A model generated the notes under the pieces. The model did not search any database and was not told the origin of the DNA. It saw only the letters and a list, made by a program, of their open reading frames with translations. Shown here in pieces: positions 1-8,620 of a DNA stretch of 64,000 nucleotides; positions within the stretch are counted from its first letter, which is position 1, and every line of letters begins with the position of its first letter. The position numbers and the translations under genes were made by a program. Source of the stretch: Chitinophaga sp. (GTDB lineage: Bacteria > Bacteroidota > Bacteroidia > Chitinophagales > Chitinophagaceae); contig NZ_JAGHZS010000008.1 in NCBI RefSeq assembly GCF_017745275.1, forward strand, positions 1 through 64,000, in the 5' to 3' direction.

Positions 1-54
1 CGCTCTGGTCAATCGCTTCAATAGCTTTTTGCTTTCTGCTTTCAGCTTTCTGCT
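1..54. repeat. Right arm of a GCTTTCTGCTTT-type intergenic hairpin (family B), cut by window edge
   Basis: The first bases carry the words AGCTTTTTGCTTTCTGCTTT and CAGCTTTCTGCTA, which match the right arms of the hairpins near 25.2 kb, 53.8 kb and 56.5 kb. The left arm would lie outside the window. It ends directly before the stop codon of the minus-strand gene at 57, as these elements usually do, so a role at the 3' end of that transcript is plausible. Confidence 0.6.
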
Positions 55-56
55 AA

Positions 57-2258
57 CTATTTTTTCTCGTCCTTCATGATTTGTTTATAGGCCTTGATGA
101 AAATGGCACCGAGGTTTTTATGCGGTGGTACATAATCACTGAACAGGTCTTTGTTACGGGCATCTCCGGCAAATCTTTTGGTCAGCTGTGCCCACATAAT
201 CACCCAGTCTACATTTTTGCCAGCGCGTACCTGGTCTTCCAGTGTATGGATGATTGGCTCATTCACGAAACGGGTACCCACCTGTTTAGAAGAGATGATA
301 TGCGCTTCCGGGGATTTTTCCAATACGGTAGCGAGGTTATGATAACCACCACAGGAACCCAGCACCACAATTTTCGCAGAGCTTTGCAGGTTATCGAGAG
401 TAGTGTTGATATGATAACTGTGGCCACGGTGAATGAAAATGGTAGGGTGAATATCATGTTCATCCAGGTATTCAGAAAGTTTCTGAATAGCTTCTTTATC
501 CGCTGGCTCATCAGTAGGCAGATTCGCAAAAATAGTAGTAGGTTTTCCTTTGGTGGAAGTAATAGTTGTCCAATACTTATTTTTACTGATCCTCCAGTCG
601 GCGCCAGGGAAATTGGTCATGAAGCTGGCGTAAGATTCCTGCCCGTCTTTGTCTCCATAGAAAAATACCTGCTGGTAAATTCTGCCGCTATCACTTTCCA
701 ATGCTGCGGAAGACACAAAATTGATTGGAGGCAGCTGCAGTTTGCTCGCCATATCTGTTGCCTTCGAAGAATCATTTTCGTCTTTCGATTCGGTTTCAAA
801 CAGGCTGCTCAATAACTGGTAAATAACGGTGCCGCGCTTATCGTTGTGCTTTTTTACGTAGGCCAGGTTCTTCTTTACTTCTGAGCGCAGGAACTCCAGC
901 AGTTTTTCATCCCGGATACTGCCAAAGGAATTGGCTACATCTACCGCATCTTCCAGGTCCTCTGTTTTCTCCAGGTTCTGCACATATTTCTGCATGAGGT
1001 AGTTGGAGTTTTCCGGGGCCATTGATTTCAGGAAGTTGTCCAGGGTATTGAAGCCGGCGGCCATCGCGATGAACTTCTTGAAACGGTCAAAATTGACCAT
1101 CATCAGTAAGCTATCGCCACGGGGAGGTTTCATACGAATCATCATCTGGTCGTATAAACCGGCGTTGTTGTGATTGGTATAACTGGAGGTATATAATTCT
1201 TCCTGACCGTTAATGATCAGGTAATACAGTTCTTCCGGGGTAAAGGCTTTAACGCTGGCGAAACGAACGGGGGCCGGCTCTTCGTGCAAATCATTCACAT
1301 CGCGGATATACAGCAGTGATTTAGCCTGCATATTTTCCATCATGGCTTTCAGCCCGAATGGGTTCTTACCTTCATTTTTCAGCTTTTGTAAGGCGATGGT
1401 GGATTTCACCATTTGCTTATAGTACTGGTAATCGTTATCTACAATGCCTTCCAGCTTTTCTACAGTAGTACTGCCGGCCAGTATTTCATCTATAAAGGCC
1501 AATATTTTGGTGCTCTGTGGTGATTGCCCGATGCGTACAATAGTTTGTACAATCGGATCCTGGTTACGCTTAATCACGTTTGCCATCGGTGTAAAGGAGG
1601 TAGCATAGGTCAGTATCTGGTTAGGATATTTACGCGCTACAGCCGCAATGATGGAGTCGATACCCGGATAATTCATGTATTCTGCCAGTTTAGGCATTAC
1701 TGTTTCCAGGTTATTGAACGCATATTTGGTGAACACCTGACCTTTGGCTTCTTTATAGCCGGGGTTATCCTGGAAGGCTTCTATCAGTTTTTCTGACCCT
1801 TCATACGACAGGTGCTGGATATATGGCAAAATGCTTTGGCCTTTGATATCGGCGTGCATCATATTGCGGTATGCCTGCACCATAGCAGGGGCTTCTTCCG
1901 GATCGATGTTGCGACGGGCACGTTTCTGATTGTAGTCTTTCAGCAACATATAAATGCCGGAGAGGTATTTTACTTTCAGACGATGATCCAGTGCATCGTT
2001 GTCTTCAATTTCCTGCTGCATGTCATCCACTTCTTTCAAAAGGGCATTGGTGACCTGCAGGTTAATGGTTTGGTCGTCTGATACTTTTACGAGATCGTCT
2101 GCTTTACCATCAAATTTAGCAGCGGCAGCCTGTTCTTTGTCGATGTTATCATGAAATCCCTGTCTGCTGATCGGAATTGGATGATGGCTGCTGCCTTGTG
2201 CCTGTAGCTGGCTGACTGCCAATACAGTCAGCGATAATATTAATAGAAATCTTCTCAT
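57..2258 (-). CDS. Secreted protein of unknown function with a C-terminal caspase-like (clan CD-type) His/Cys region
   Basis: This is a 733-residue protein with a clear signal peptide (residues 1-20, cleavage after QLQA), so it is exported. Most of it is helical, polar sequence that I do not recognise. The last ~150 residues look like an alpha/beta domain. A hydrophobic strand ends in HRGH (His610, His613), a helix follows, and a second strand ends in VVLGSCGG (Cys636). That order, strand-His-Gly then strand-Cys, is the arrangement of clan CD cysteine peptidases such as caspases and gingipains. The fold assignment is my inference from motif order, and no peptidase family is claimed. The ATG at 2258 is the only start that keeps the signal peptide. 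A TAAATTTGC box on the minus strand at 2289-2297 could serve as its promoter -7 element. Confidence 0.7.
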   Translation of the reverse strand: MRRFLLILSLTVLAVSQLQAQGSSHHPIPISRQGFHDNIDKEQAAAAKFDGKADDLVKVSDDQTINLQVTNALLKEVDDMQQEIEDNDALDHRLKVKYLSGIYMLLKDYNQKRARRNIDPEEAPAMVQAYRNMMHADIKGQSILPYIQHLSYEGSEKLIEAFQDNPGYKEAKGQVFTKYAFNNLETVMPKLAEYMNYPGIDSIIAAVARKYPNQILTYATSFTPMANVIKRNQDPIVQTIVRIGQSPQSTKILAFIDEILAGSTTVEKLEGIVDNDYQYYKQMVKSTIALQKLKNEGKNPFGLKAMMENMQAKSLLYIRDVNDLHEEPAPVRFASVKAFTPEELYYLIINGQEELYTSSYTNHNNAGLYDQMMIRMKPPRGDSLLMMVNFDRFKKFIAMAAGFNTLDNFLKSMAPENSNYLMQKYVQNLEKTEDLEDAVDVANSFGSIRDEKLLEFLRSEVKKNLAYVKKHNDKRGTVIYQLLSSLFETESKDENDSSKATDMASKLQLPPINFVSSAALESDSGRIYQQVFFYGDKDGQESYASFMTNFPGADWRISKNKYWTTITSTKGKPTTIFANLPTDEPADKEAIQKLSEYLDEHDIHPTIFIHRGHSYHINTTLDNLQSSAKIVVLGSCGGYHNLATVLEKSPEAHIISSKQVGTRFVNEPIIHTLEDQVRAGKNVDWVIMWAQLTKRFAGDARNKDLFSDYVPPHKNLGAIFIKAYKQIMKDEKK

Positions 2259-2637
2259 ACTAAATGATCTTTTCCCGAGACCCAGATAGCAAATTTACAA
2301 CCAAAATACAGAGTTTGCCAGTGTTGTGTTGCTATCTTTTGTTTTTAAATCCAAAACGCATATAATAATTTTATCTATGATCCATATTATCGGTTTATGA
2401 GTGTATTTCGAACCAAAGGAGGTGTTTTAAAATTGCCCAAAGTGGGTTTCTTTAATAATCACCTTTATATAAATAGTGAATATTCGCCATGTCGCTGGTA
2501 TATTGTTATTTGGCGTACCTTGCCGTTGGTCTCGGAAAACCAAGCTGATATTGAATTAACAATTTCATAATGTTAATTTTCCATTAATCACGGGAATGGC
2601 TTTATAATTTTGTCCCGTCTTTTTAAAAGCAAAATTT
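2259..2637. other. 379-bp intergenic region between divergent genes; promoters
   Basis: This gap separates the start of the secreted protein from the start of the response regulator. It carries a minus-strand TAAATTTGC box (2289-2297) and a plus-strand TAATTTTG box (2605-2612), both fitting the Bacteroidota -7 consensus TAnnTTTG. A good TTTG -33 element at the expected distance is not evident for either. A 57-codon frame (2397-2570) lies here, but nothing in its composition supports it as a gene. I see no tRNA or strong hairpin. Confidence 0.55.
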
Positions 2638-3321
2638 ATGATAGACCAAGCGGTTGCAGGAAAAATTCTGGTTGTAGATGACGAATTGGACATTCTGGAA
2701 ATTATCAGTTACAATCTAAAAACAGCGGGTTATGATACCGTAACCGCGAAAGACGGCAGCGAGGCTATCCAGAAAGCAAAAATATTCAGACCGGATCTGA
2801 TTATGCTGGATATCATGATGCCTAACAAAAACGGCATTGATACCTGCCGTGAAATCAGGAAGATCCCTGAGTTCAAAGACACGATGGTATTATTCTTAAC
2901 TGCCCTGAACGACGAAAAATCAGAAGTAGATGGCCTGAACATGGGAGCAGATGATTACATTGCCAAACCCATCAAACCCAAACTGCTGGTAAGCAGAATC
3001 AACGCGCTTTTCCGCCGTTTACACAAACCGGAAGAAACACGGGTTACCCTCGGAGATCTTATCATTGACCGTGAAAAATTTACTGTTACCTACAAAGGAC
3101 AGGAAATCATCCTGGCCAAGAAAGAATTTGAATTACTGCAGTTACTGGCATCCAAACCAGGTCGTGTATTCCTGCGTAACGAAATTCTGAACCAGGTATG
3201 GGGTACAGAAGTGATTGTAGGCGATCGCACCATCGATGTGCATATCCGCAAAATACGTCAGAAAATAGGTATCGATTTAATTACTACCGTAAAAGGAGTC
3301 GGCTATAAATTCGAGATGTAA
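2638..3321 (+). CDS. Response regulator, OmpR/PhoB family
   Basis: A 227-residue DNA-binding response regulator. The receiver domain spans residues ~8-125, with the acidic pocket VVDDE near residue 14, the phospho-acceptor Asp58 (LIMLDIMMP), the Thr of FLTAL near 88 and the conserved Lys110 (YIAKP). The winged-helix effector domain is at ~135-227 and ends with the typical RTIDVHIRKIRQK and VKGVGYKFE. It is expected to be phosphorylated by the histidine kinase encoded 146 bp downstream and to act as a transcription factor. Similarity and length fit PhoB-type regulators, and the neighbouring porin O/P gene agrees with a phosphate role, but the signal cannot be read from sequence. The ATG at 2638 is preceded by a TAATTTTG box. 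Confidence 0.95.
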   Translation: MIDQAVAGKILVVDDELDILEIISYNLKTAGYDTVTAKDGSEAIQKAKIFRPDLIMLDIMMPNKNGIDTCREIRKIPEFKDTMVLFLTALNDEKSEVDGLNMGADDYIAKPIKPKLLVSRINALFRRLHKPEETRVTLGDLIIDREKFTVTYKGQEIILAKKEFELLQLLASKPGRVFLRNEILNQVWGTEVIVGDRTIDVHIRKIRQKIGIDLITTVKGVGYKFEM

Positions 3322-3429
3322 GCACGCGGAGTTTTTAGCATTTAGCTGTTAACGGGGAAGGCTAAACAGGTTGCCCTCACATCTCCATTTCAATTCAGTT
3401 TTCTGAAAATTTTCCACCAAAACTCTCGT

Positions 3430-3466
3430 TGGCTATTGGCTAAAAGCTGGCAGCTAACAGCTTTTC
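3430..3466. repeat. Degenerate family B hairpin remnant between response regulator and kinase
   Basis: The words GGCTAAAAGCTGGCAGCTAA and CAGCTTTT here, with partially complementary TTAGCTGTTAAC near 3343-3354, resemble the arms of the GCTTTTTGCTTT hairpins elsewhere in the window. Pairing is poor, so this is a decayed or partial copy. Confidence 0.35.
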
Positions 3467-3467
3467 T

Positions 3468-4580
3468 ATGGTAAGTAAGAAATTTAAAGTAATTTCCCAT
3501 TATTATACTAATTACTCACTTTGGAGTATGTTTAAAGCAAAAAACCTGTCCCCGCAAAAGTTAGCGGGATTTACCGCCCTCGTGATATCAGCCATCATCG
3601 CATTGGGTAGCCTTCTGGTGGACGGCAAGTGGCAAGTAGTAGTGGGCGCTTTTGTGCTAACCTTTCTTGTATCCTATTATCTGTATCTGTATACCCTGCA
3701 GAACTTTATTTACAGGAAAATAAAGCTGATTTACAAATTCATTTATCAAACCAAGGCTTCTAAACGGGAAGAGTTTTTCCAGAAAAATATTCTCCCACTG
3801 AAAACCATTGAAGAGGTAAGTGAAGATGTGGAAAAATGGGCCAGTCAGAAGAAAGAAGAACTGGAAAACCTCCGCCGGAATGAAGAATTCCGGAAAGAAT
3901 TCCTGTTGAACCTTTCCCATGAATTGAAAACGCCCATCTTCGCAGTGCAGGGCTATATCCACACCCTGCTGGATGGCGCACTGGAAGACCCTAACGTAAA
4001 TAAACTCTTCCTGAAAAATGCGACTAAAAATATCGATCGCCTTTGCCGGCTGATCGATGACCTCGACGAAATATCCAAACTTGAAAGCGGTGAAATGACC
4101 GTTAATGCCGAAGTTTTTGTGATCCAGGACCTGATCAAAGATGTGTTTGATACCCTGTCATTGAAAGCCAATACCAAAGGCATTAAATTCCATATCAAGA
4201 AAGGTTGTGAAGCACCACAGCCGGTGTTTGCCGACAAAGAAAAAATCAGGCAGGTACTCATTAACCTGGTAGATAACTCCATCAAATATGGCAAACCAGA
4301 TGGCCATACCATTGCCAGCATTTACAGCATGGACGGCAAACGGGTACTGGTAGAAATATCAGATGATGGTATTGGAATGGCGGAAGAACATCTCCCACGC
4401 GTATTTGAACGCTTTTATCGTACAGATAGAGCCCGTAGCCGCGATATTGGCGGTACTGGTTTGGGTCTGGCGATTGTAAAACATATTGTAGAAGCCCACG
4501 ATCAGTCCATTACCGTACGCAGCAAACCTGAAATAGGCAGCACGTTTGGATTTACCATGGAGTCCGGAAGAGACCAGTAA
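3468..4580 (+). CDS. Sensor histidine kinase, PhoR-like
   Basis: A membrane histidine kinase of 370 residues from the ATG at 3468. The ATG at 3528, preceded by GGAG, would give a 350-residue protein that begins directly before the membrane anchor and may be the real start. Two transmembrane segments (residues ~33-50 and 57-76) bracket a very short loop, so there is no large periplasmic sensor. The DHp motif FLLNLSHELKTPI places the phospho-accepting His at 151. The ATPase domain has the N box (NLVDNSIKYG), G1 (DDGIGM), F box (FERFYR) and G2 (GGTGLGLAI). It pairs with the upstream response regulator and probably shares its transcript. The near absence of an extracytoplasmic domain resembles PhoR, which senses through a transporter or an internal domain. 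The actual stimulus is unknown. Confidence 0.93.
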   Translation: MVSKKFKVISHYYTNYSLWSMFKAKNLSPQKLAGFTALVISAIIALGSLLVDGKWQVVVGAFVLTFLVSYYLYLYTLQNFIYRKIKLIYKFIYQTKASKREEFFQKNILPLKTIEEVSEDVEKWASQKKEELENLRRNEEFRKEFLLNLSHELKTPIFAVQGYIHTLLDGALEDPNVNKLFLKNATKNIDRLCRLIDDLDEISKLESGEMTVNAEVFVIQDLIKDVFDTLSLKANTKGIKFHIKKGCEAPQPVFADKEKIRQVLINLVDNSIKYGKPDGHTIASIYSMDGKRVLVEISDDGIGMAEEHLPRVFERFYRTDRARSRDIGGTGLGLAIVKHIVEAHDQSITVRSKPEIGSTFGFTMESGRDQ

Positions 4581-4584
4581 GAAA

Positions 4585-4712
4585 GAATTACGAATTTCAA
4601 ATTACGAATTTCAAATTACGAATTACGGCTTTGAGAGAAGATAGTAAACGCGAAGATGATTCGCTAAGGTCTTCTCTCAAAGCCGTAATTCGTAATTTGA
4701 AATTCGTAATTC
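4585..4712. repeat. Family A hairpin element (TTACGAATT arms), copy 1
   Basis: The arms are 41 bp of perfect complement (4600-4640 and 4671-4711) built from AATTACGAATT/TTTCAAATTACG words. The left side carries one additional repeat unit. The 30-nt loop contains GTAAACGCGAAGATGATTCG, which recurs in the copies near 51.8 kb and 61.2 kb. It fills the gap between two convergent genes, 4 bp from each stop codon, and could terminate both. Conservation of the loop as well as the arms suggests a dispersed element and not merely a terminator. Confidence 0.85.
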
Positions 4713-4715
4713 CTT

Positions 4716-6044
4716 CTAAAACCGGTACTGCATTCTGCAGGTCAGTACATTATCTTTCAGATCCTCCTTATACCCTTCCAGTTGCGTACTTTCATTCGTT
4801 ACCCAATCATAGTAAAACATAAACTTCAGGTGTTCGTTGGCATAATATAAGTAGCCTACCCCCCATGTATTATAGCGTATATCCGCTGCCGTGAGTCCTG
4901 CACCTGGTTCACCAATTTGCTTTCCGGATACTTTCTTATTAGGATCGTACCAATCGTATTTTACCACTAACTGGTGCTGATCGCTGCCCAGGTGTTGGAG
5001 AAAATACAGGTAAGCGCCATCAAAATTGCGGATATATAAGGGTTGAGGTTTTCCCTGCGCGTTAACAGGTATCGCCCCGGGTGTTTCTGTGGTAAGTGCG
5101 GTGGCAGTTTGCTGCCCGCGGATATACTCTGCCCGGAACTGTGTACTGCCCTTACCCGGGCCATTCGGAATTTTCAATTGTATGTCTGCCCCGTAATAAT
5201 GCCTGGGGGCTATCTTTCCCATATTAGCCGCTGAAGAGTCTACCTGGTAACCAGGTCTACCGTTCACCGTGCCCATGGTATAAATAACGTTGGTAAACTG
5301 CTGCATGCCACCGTATAATACGGATACACCACCGGACAATATTGCCTGGTCTTTCAGGATTTTACGTGGTTTTACGGCAATTCTGCCAATAAAGTCCTTA
5401 TGACTATCAAAGTCGGTAGTTGCAGAAAGTCCCTGCCCATTGAAGGCTCCGGCATCTATTCTCAGGAAACGTAACGGGTGATCTTTACGCCGGGGTTCAA
5501 ACGTAATCATCGCCCCCAGGTCTCGCTCCGTTTTCATCAGTATCTGCGACATACGGCCCCTTTCCGGCGTTTCCCTGTCGGCAGACGAAAGATTCACTTC
5601 ATAACCAAAAGGACGGGCAAACATACCGCCCACCAGCGACAATACATTGAACTTATTCTCAAAAAAACGCCCGTAGAAATCACGGATAAACACACCCCGC
5701 TCGCTACCGTCAAACTGAAACGCAAACTGCACTACTGGCATATCATGCTTGTTGAAACGCTCGTAATCCAGGCGGATACGCCCTCTTCGCAGGGTAAAAC
5801 GGTTGTCTACTGCCGCTCCAAAGTCGCCACCGTCATAACTGGCAGCGCCCCTGGCCTGGGCCATCTGAAACTGAGGCTGAATATAGCCACTGAAGCGCAA
5901 TGCATCATACTTATGGTACATCGATATCATACCCTTACCCAACTCGGATGTGGTATCAATCATGTCCATCAGGAATTGCGCATGAGCGGCCAAAGAAGAA
6001 AATATTATGCAAACGACGATTGGAAAGATTCTGGCGATGCGCAT
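4716..6044 (-). CDS. Outer-membrane porin, phosphate-selective porin O/P family
   Basis: About 442 residues with a signal peptide (cleavage after AAHA) and a sequence of alternating amphipathic strands ending in an aromatic residue (CRMQYRF), typical of an outer-membrane beta barrel. The N-terminal pattern SGYIQPQFQ, then RFTLRRGRIRLDYERF, then FQFDGSERG and RDFYGRFF, is that of the OprP/OprO-like family. Substrate selectivity is not evident, and many Bacteroidota members of this family are only inferred to carry phosphate or polyphosphate. The ATG at 6044 is preferred over an adjacent in-frame GTG at 6047. A minus-strand TACTTTTGC box at 6064-6072 is a good -7 element. The gene is convergent with the PhoR-like kinase. 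Confidence 0.88.
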   Translation of the reverse strand: MRIARIFPIVVCIIFSSLAAHAQFLMDMIDTTSELGKGMISMYHKYDALRFSGYIQPQFQMAQARGAASYDGGDFGAAVDNRFTLRRGRIRLDYERFNKHDMPVVQFAFQFDGSERGVFIRDFYGRFFENKFNVLSLVGGMFARPFGYEVNLSSADRETPERGRMSQILMKTERDLGAMITFEPRRKDHPLRFLRIDAGAFNGQGLSATTDFDSHKDFIGRIAVKPRKILKDQAILSGGVSVLYGGMQQFTNVIYTMGTVNGRPGYQVDSSAANMGKIAPRHYYGADIQLKIPNGPGKGSTQFRAEYIRGQQTATALTTETPGAIPVNAQGKPQPLYIRNFDGAYLYFLQHLGSDQHQLVVKYDWYDPNKKVSGKQIGEPGAGLTAADIRYNTWGVGYLYYANEHLKFMFYYDWVTNESTQLEGYKEDLKDNVLTCRMQYRF

Positions 6045-6063
6045 CACGAAGTTTAATTATTGC

Positions 6064-6072
6064 GCAAAAGTA
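6064..6072 (-). promoter_or_regulatory. Putative -7 element for the porin gene
   Basis: On the minus strand this reads TACTTTTGC, matching TAnnTTTG(C) 20 bp upstream of the porin start. No clear TTTG -33 box is seen at 19-20 bp. Confidence 0.45.
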
Positions 6073-6215
6073 TAGAATTAGCAATTATTTAATCCCGATA
6101 TGGAACAACAATTGTTAACCGTTTGTTAATCCGACCCCGTTCCGGTAGCTATGGATCCTCAGAATGTCAAAATGAGTAGATTAGAATCCTCCTCCAAACA
6201 CCAAAATATGCCTCC

Positions 6216-7139
6216 ATGAAAACTGTCACAATTAACCATTGGGAGAAAAAGATACAACAGGCCATCGCATTATCTCACGACGATCCATTCGGCGAGCGGG
6301 ATCTGAAAACAGTCGCCAATCTCCTCGGTGAATCACTGGACAATTTCTCCCACAAGTTTGTTGAATTCTACGGTGAATCGTATATCCATTTTACTAAAAG
6401 ACGCAGGCTGGAAGCAGGTGCCGGCTATCTCCGCCACAGCGATTTCAGCGTTGGGCAAATCAGTGAAATGTGCGGATACACCCACTCCAGCTTCACCAAA
6501 GCCTTCCGGGAAGTGTTTAATGAGGCCCCCATCAGCTTCCGCGACAGGATTTATCTGCCCAATGAAGAACATACACTGGCCCGTACTAAAATAGCCACCA
6601 CTCCGCATGATGATCCCAACAGTCTCATTTTTTCGCCAGACCGCACGGAAGACCTCCGATTACCGGACTATGTGCTGTATTATAATATTCTGCCCCGTAA
6701 CGATGATCCCATAAGAAGCATGGTGGCATATATGAGCATGTATCAACAACAATTACATGCCATCAGAGCCTCCCTGATGCTATCGGGTGCCATGGTAATT
6801 ACAGGGACACTGGATGTAGTGCCGGTAACTAACTACGCTAAAATGATGATGTATGTGGGAATTATGGTGCCTATCCTGAAAGTATATGATATGGCTCATC
6901 TGCAGATTCGCCTGGCCTTCCAGGAAGCATTTGGATTGTTTACCAAACACATTCCCGGAGGCTATTATAAAAAGTTGCCGGTGCCTATGAGCTTTGTTGC
7001 CGCAGGCTTGCCGATGTATGAATTCATTAACGGCAGCTGCCGGTCCGGCTACTTCAAAATGAGTGGTAACCACTTTTTTATTTCCTTGACAGGTGCAGAA
7101 AACTGCGAAATCTTTATTCCCTGGCAACGGCGATATTAG
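6216..7139 (+). CDS. AraC-family transcriptional regulator with a C-terminal GyrI-like domain
   Basis: A 307-residue protein with the DNA-binding domain at the N terminus, unlike most AraC proteins. Residues ~15-110 hold two helix-turn-helix units; the second (FSVGQISEMCGYTHSSFTKAFREVF) is followed by P-I-S-F-R. Residues ~155-307 look like a GyrI-like (SOUL/effector-binding) domain, ending with CEIFIPW, close to the EIWIPI terminus of that family. It probably binds a small hydrophobic ligand and regulates nearby or distant genes. It is divergent from the porin, which makes that gene a possible target. It overlaps the last bases of the convergent MBOAT gene. The order HTH then GyrI-like occurs in other Bacteroidota regulators. 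Confidence 0.8.
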   Translation: MKTVTINHWEKKIQQAIALSHDDPFGERDLKTVANLLGESLDNFSHKFVEFYGESYIHFTKRRRLEAGAGYLRHSDFSVGQISEMCGYTHSSFTKAFREVFNEAPISFRDRIYLPNEEHTLARTKIATTPHDDPNSLIFSPDRTEDLRLPDYVLYYNILPRNDDPIRSMVAYMSMYQQQLHAIRASLMLSGAMVITGTLDVVPVTNYAKMMMYVGIMVPILKVYDMAHLQIRLAFQEAFGLFTKHIPGGYYKKLPVPMSFVAAGLPMYEFINGSCRSGYFKMSGNHFFISLTGAENCEIFIPWQRRY

Positions 7140-8620
7140 AACTGGAAATAAATCGGAATCATCGGTTGAGTGCTCTTTACCTGCACCAGCAACCACATAA
7201 ACACTACCATAATGGCTACGCTACCCACTACCGGTATGCGTCCCAAAATGTTTTCCATAGAGAATTCGGCTTTAGCTGGCAGGAAGTGCAGCACAAAACC
7301 CATCACCATTACCCAGAATACAGCAGTGTAACCATTGTACAGTTCCATGGCTATTTCTGGCTGGAAATCATAGAATACCTGGTGTATTAGTGACCAAGCG
7401 TCGTGGAAAGTAGCCGCTTTGAAGAATACCCAGCAGAAACATACAAAGTGGAAAGTCACCAGGATACCAACAATTTTGAAGATCGTTCCTTTGGCACCCG
7501 TGAATACTTTTTTGCTTCTCTTCAGCCAGTCGATACGCACCTTATCGATGGCCAGTGCGCCGCCGTGCAACGCTCCCCAGAAAATAAAGTTCCAGCTGGC
7601 ACCATGCCAGAAGCCGCCTATCAGCATCGTTAACGCGAGGTTGATATACTGACGTACCTTGCCTTTGCGGTTACCTCCCAAAGGAATATAAATGTAATCT
7701 CTTAACCAGCTGGACAAAGAAATATGCCAGCGGCGCCAGAACTCTGTGATAGAGGAACTCTGGTAAGGAGAATCGAAGTTAGGCGGAATCTTGAAGCCGG
7801 TCCACCGAGCAATACCCAGCGCCATATCGGAATAACCGGAGAAATCACAATAAATCACCAACGCATAGCCATACACGCCTATTAAGCATTCCAGGCCAGT
7901 ATGCTTGCTGGGATCATCGAAAATATACTGCACAAAATTCTGGTAGATAAAATCTGATATCACTATCTTCTTAAACAGCCCGGCCATAATCAGGTACATC
8001 CCTTTCCCGATATCTTCCGAATTCAAACGGTATGGCTGTGAAATTTGTGGTATAAAATCGGCTGCACGCACAATGGGACCCATCATCAGCTTCGGGAAGA
8101 AAGACAGGAAGAACAGGTAATCCATGAAGTTGCTCACGGGCTTAATTTCATCCCGGTATACGTCGATGGTATAACTGAGATTCTCAAACGTATAGAAAGA
8201 GATCCCGATAGGCAGGATTAACTTCAGCGCGGAAATATGCCCGGCGGTAAAATCGTTGATGATGCCTATAAAGAAGTTGGTATACTTGAAGTAAAACAGT
8301 AACCCGATATTGAGCAGGATACTGAGTATCAGCAATGATTTTTTGACTTTCTTATCCTGGCTGTAATGAATCCACCGCGACAGGTTAAAGTCCACGATAG
8401 CGGAAAGGATTACCAGGCCTACATAGTAGCCGCAAGCCTTATAAAAGAAATACAGGGAAAATATCGTGTAAATCCATACCCTGGCCTGTTTACTTCTGCT
8501 GGCAAGCAAATAGCAAAACATGAACAAGGCAAAGAAATAGAAAAAGAAGCCGCTGTTAAAGAGCACTGGATTTTTCTCGTCGTACAACAGCTCTGAAAGC
8601 AGTTCATTAACGTTGATCAT
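7136..8620 (-). CDS. MBOAT-family membrane O-acyltransferase (AlgI/PatA-like)
   Basis: A 494-residue polytopic membrane protein with about ten hydrophobic segments. Signature stretches are FFPKLMMGPI (~175-183), CDFSGYSDMALGIA (~258-271), EFWRRWHISLSSWLRDYIY (~293-311) and GGFWHGASWNFIFWG with the conserved His339. These are hallmarks of the AlgI/DltB/PatA branch, which moves an acyl group, usually acetyl, across the membrane for transfer to polysaccharide or peptidoglycan. It is the last gene of a minus-strand operon and overlaps the preceding SGNH gene by 14 bp, so translation is probably coupled. The SGNH partners upstream are the expected extracytoplasmic acetyl-transfer enzymes. Acceptor identity is not shown by sequence. 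It overlaps the convergent AraC-family gene by 4 bp. Confidence 0.92.
   Translation of the reverse strand: MINVNELLSELLYDEKNPVLFNSGFFFYFFALFMFCYLLASRSKQARVWIYTIFSLYFFYKACGYYVGLVILSAIVDFNLSRWIHYSQDKKVKKSLLILSILLNIGLLFYFKYTNFFIGIINDFTAGHISALKLILPIGISFYTFENLSYTIDVYRDEIKPVSNFMDYLFFLSFFPKLMMGPIVRAADFIPQISQPYRLNSEDIGKGMYLIMAGLFKKIVISDFIYQNFVQYIFDDPSKHTGLECLIGVYGYALVIYCDFSGYSDMALGIARWTGFKIPPNFDSPYQSSSITEFWRRWHISLSSWLRDYIYIPLGGNRKGKVRQYINLALTMLIGGFWHGASWNFIFWGALHGGALAIDKVRIDWLKRSKKVFTGAKGTIFKIVGILVTFHFVCFCWVFFKAATFHDAWSLIHQVFYDFQPEIAMELYNGYTAVFWVMVMGFVLHFLPAKAEFSMENILGRIPVVGSVAIMVVFMWLLVQVKSTQPMIPIYFQF

Noticed and set aside
2397..2570. A 57-codon open frame upstream of the response regulator, containing AAAGGAGG
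   Set aside because: The AAAGGAGG lies within the frame and not in front of its start, the composition is not protein-like, and the region is better explained as a promoter region.
4631..4822. A 63-codon plus-strand frame
   Set aside because: It starts in the family A hairpin and continues antisense to the porin gene.
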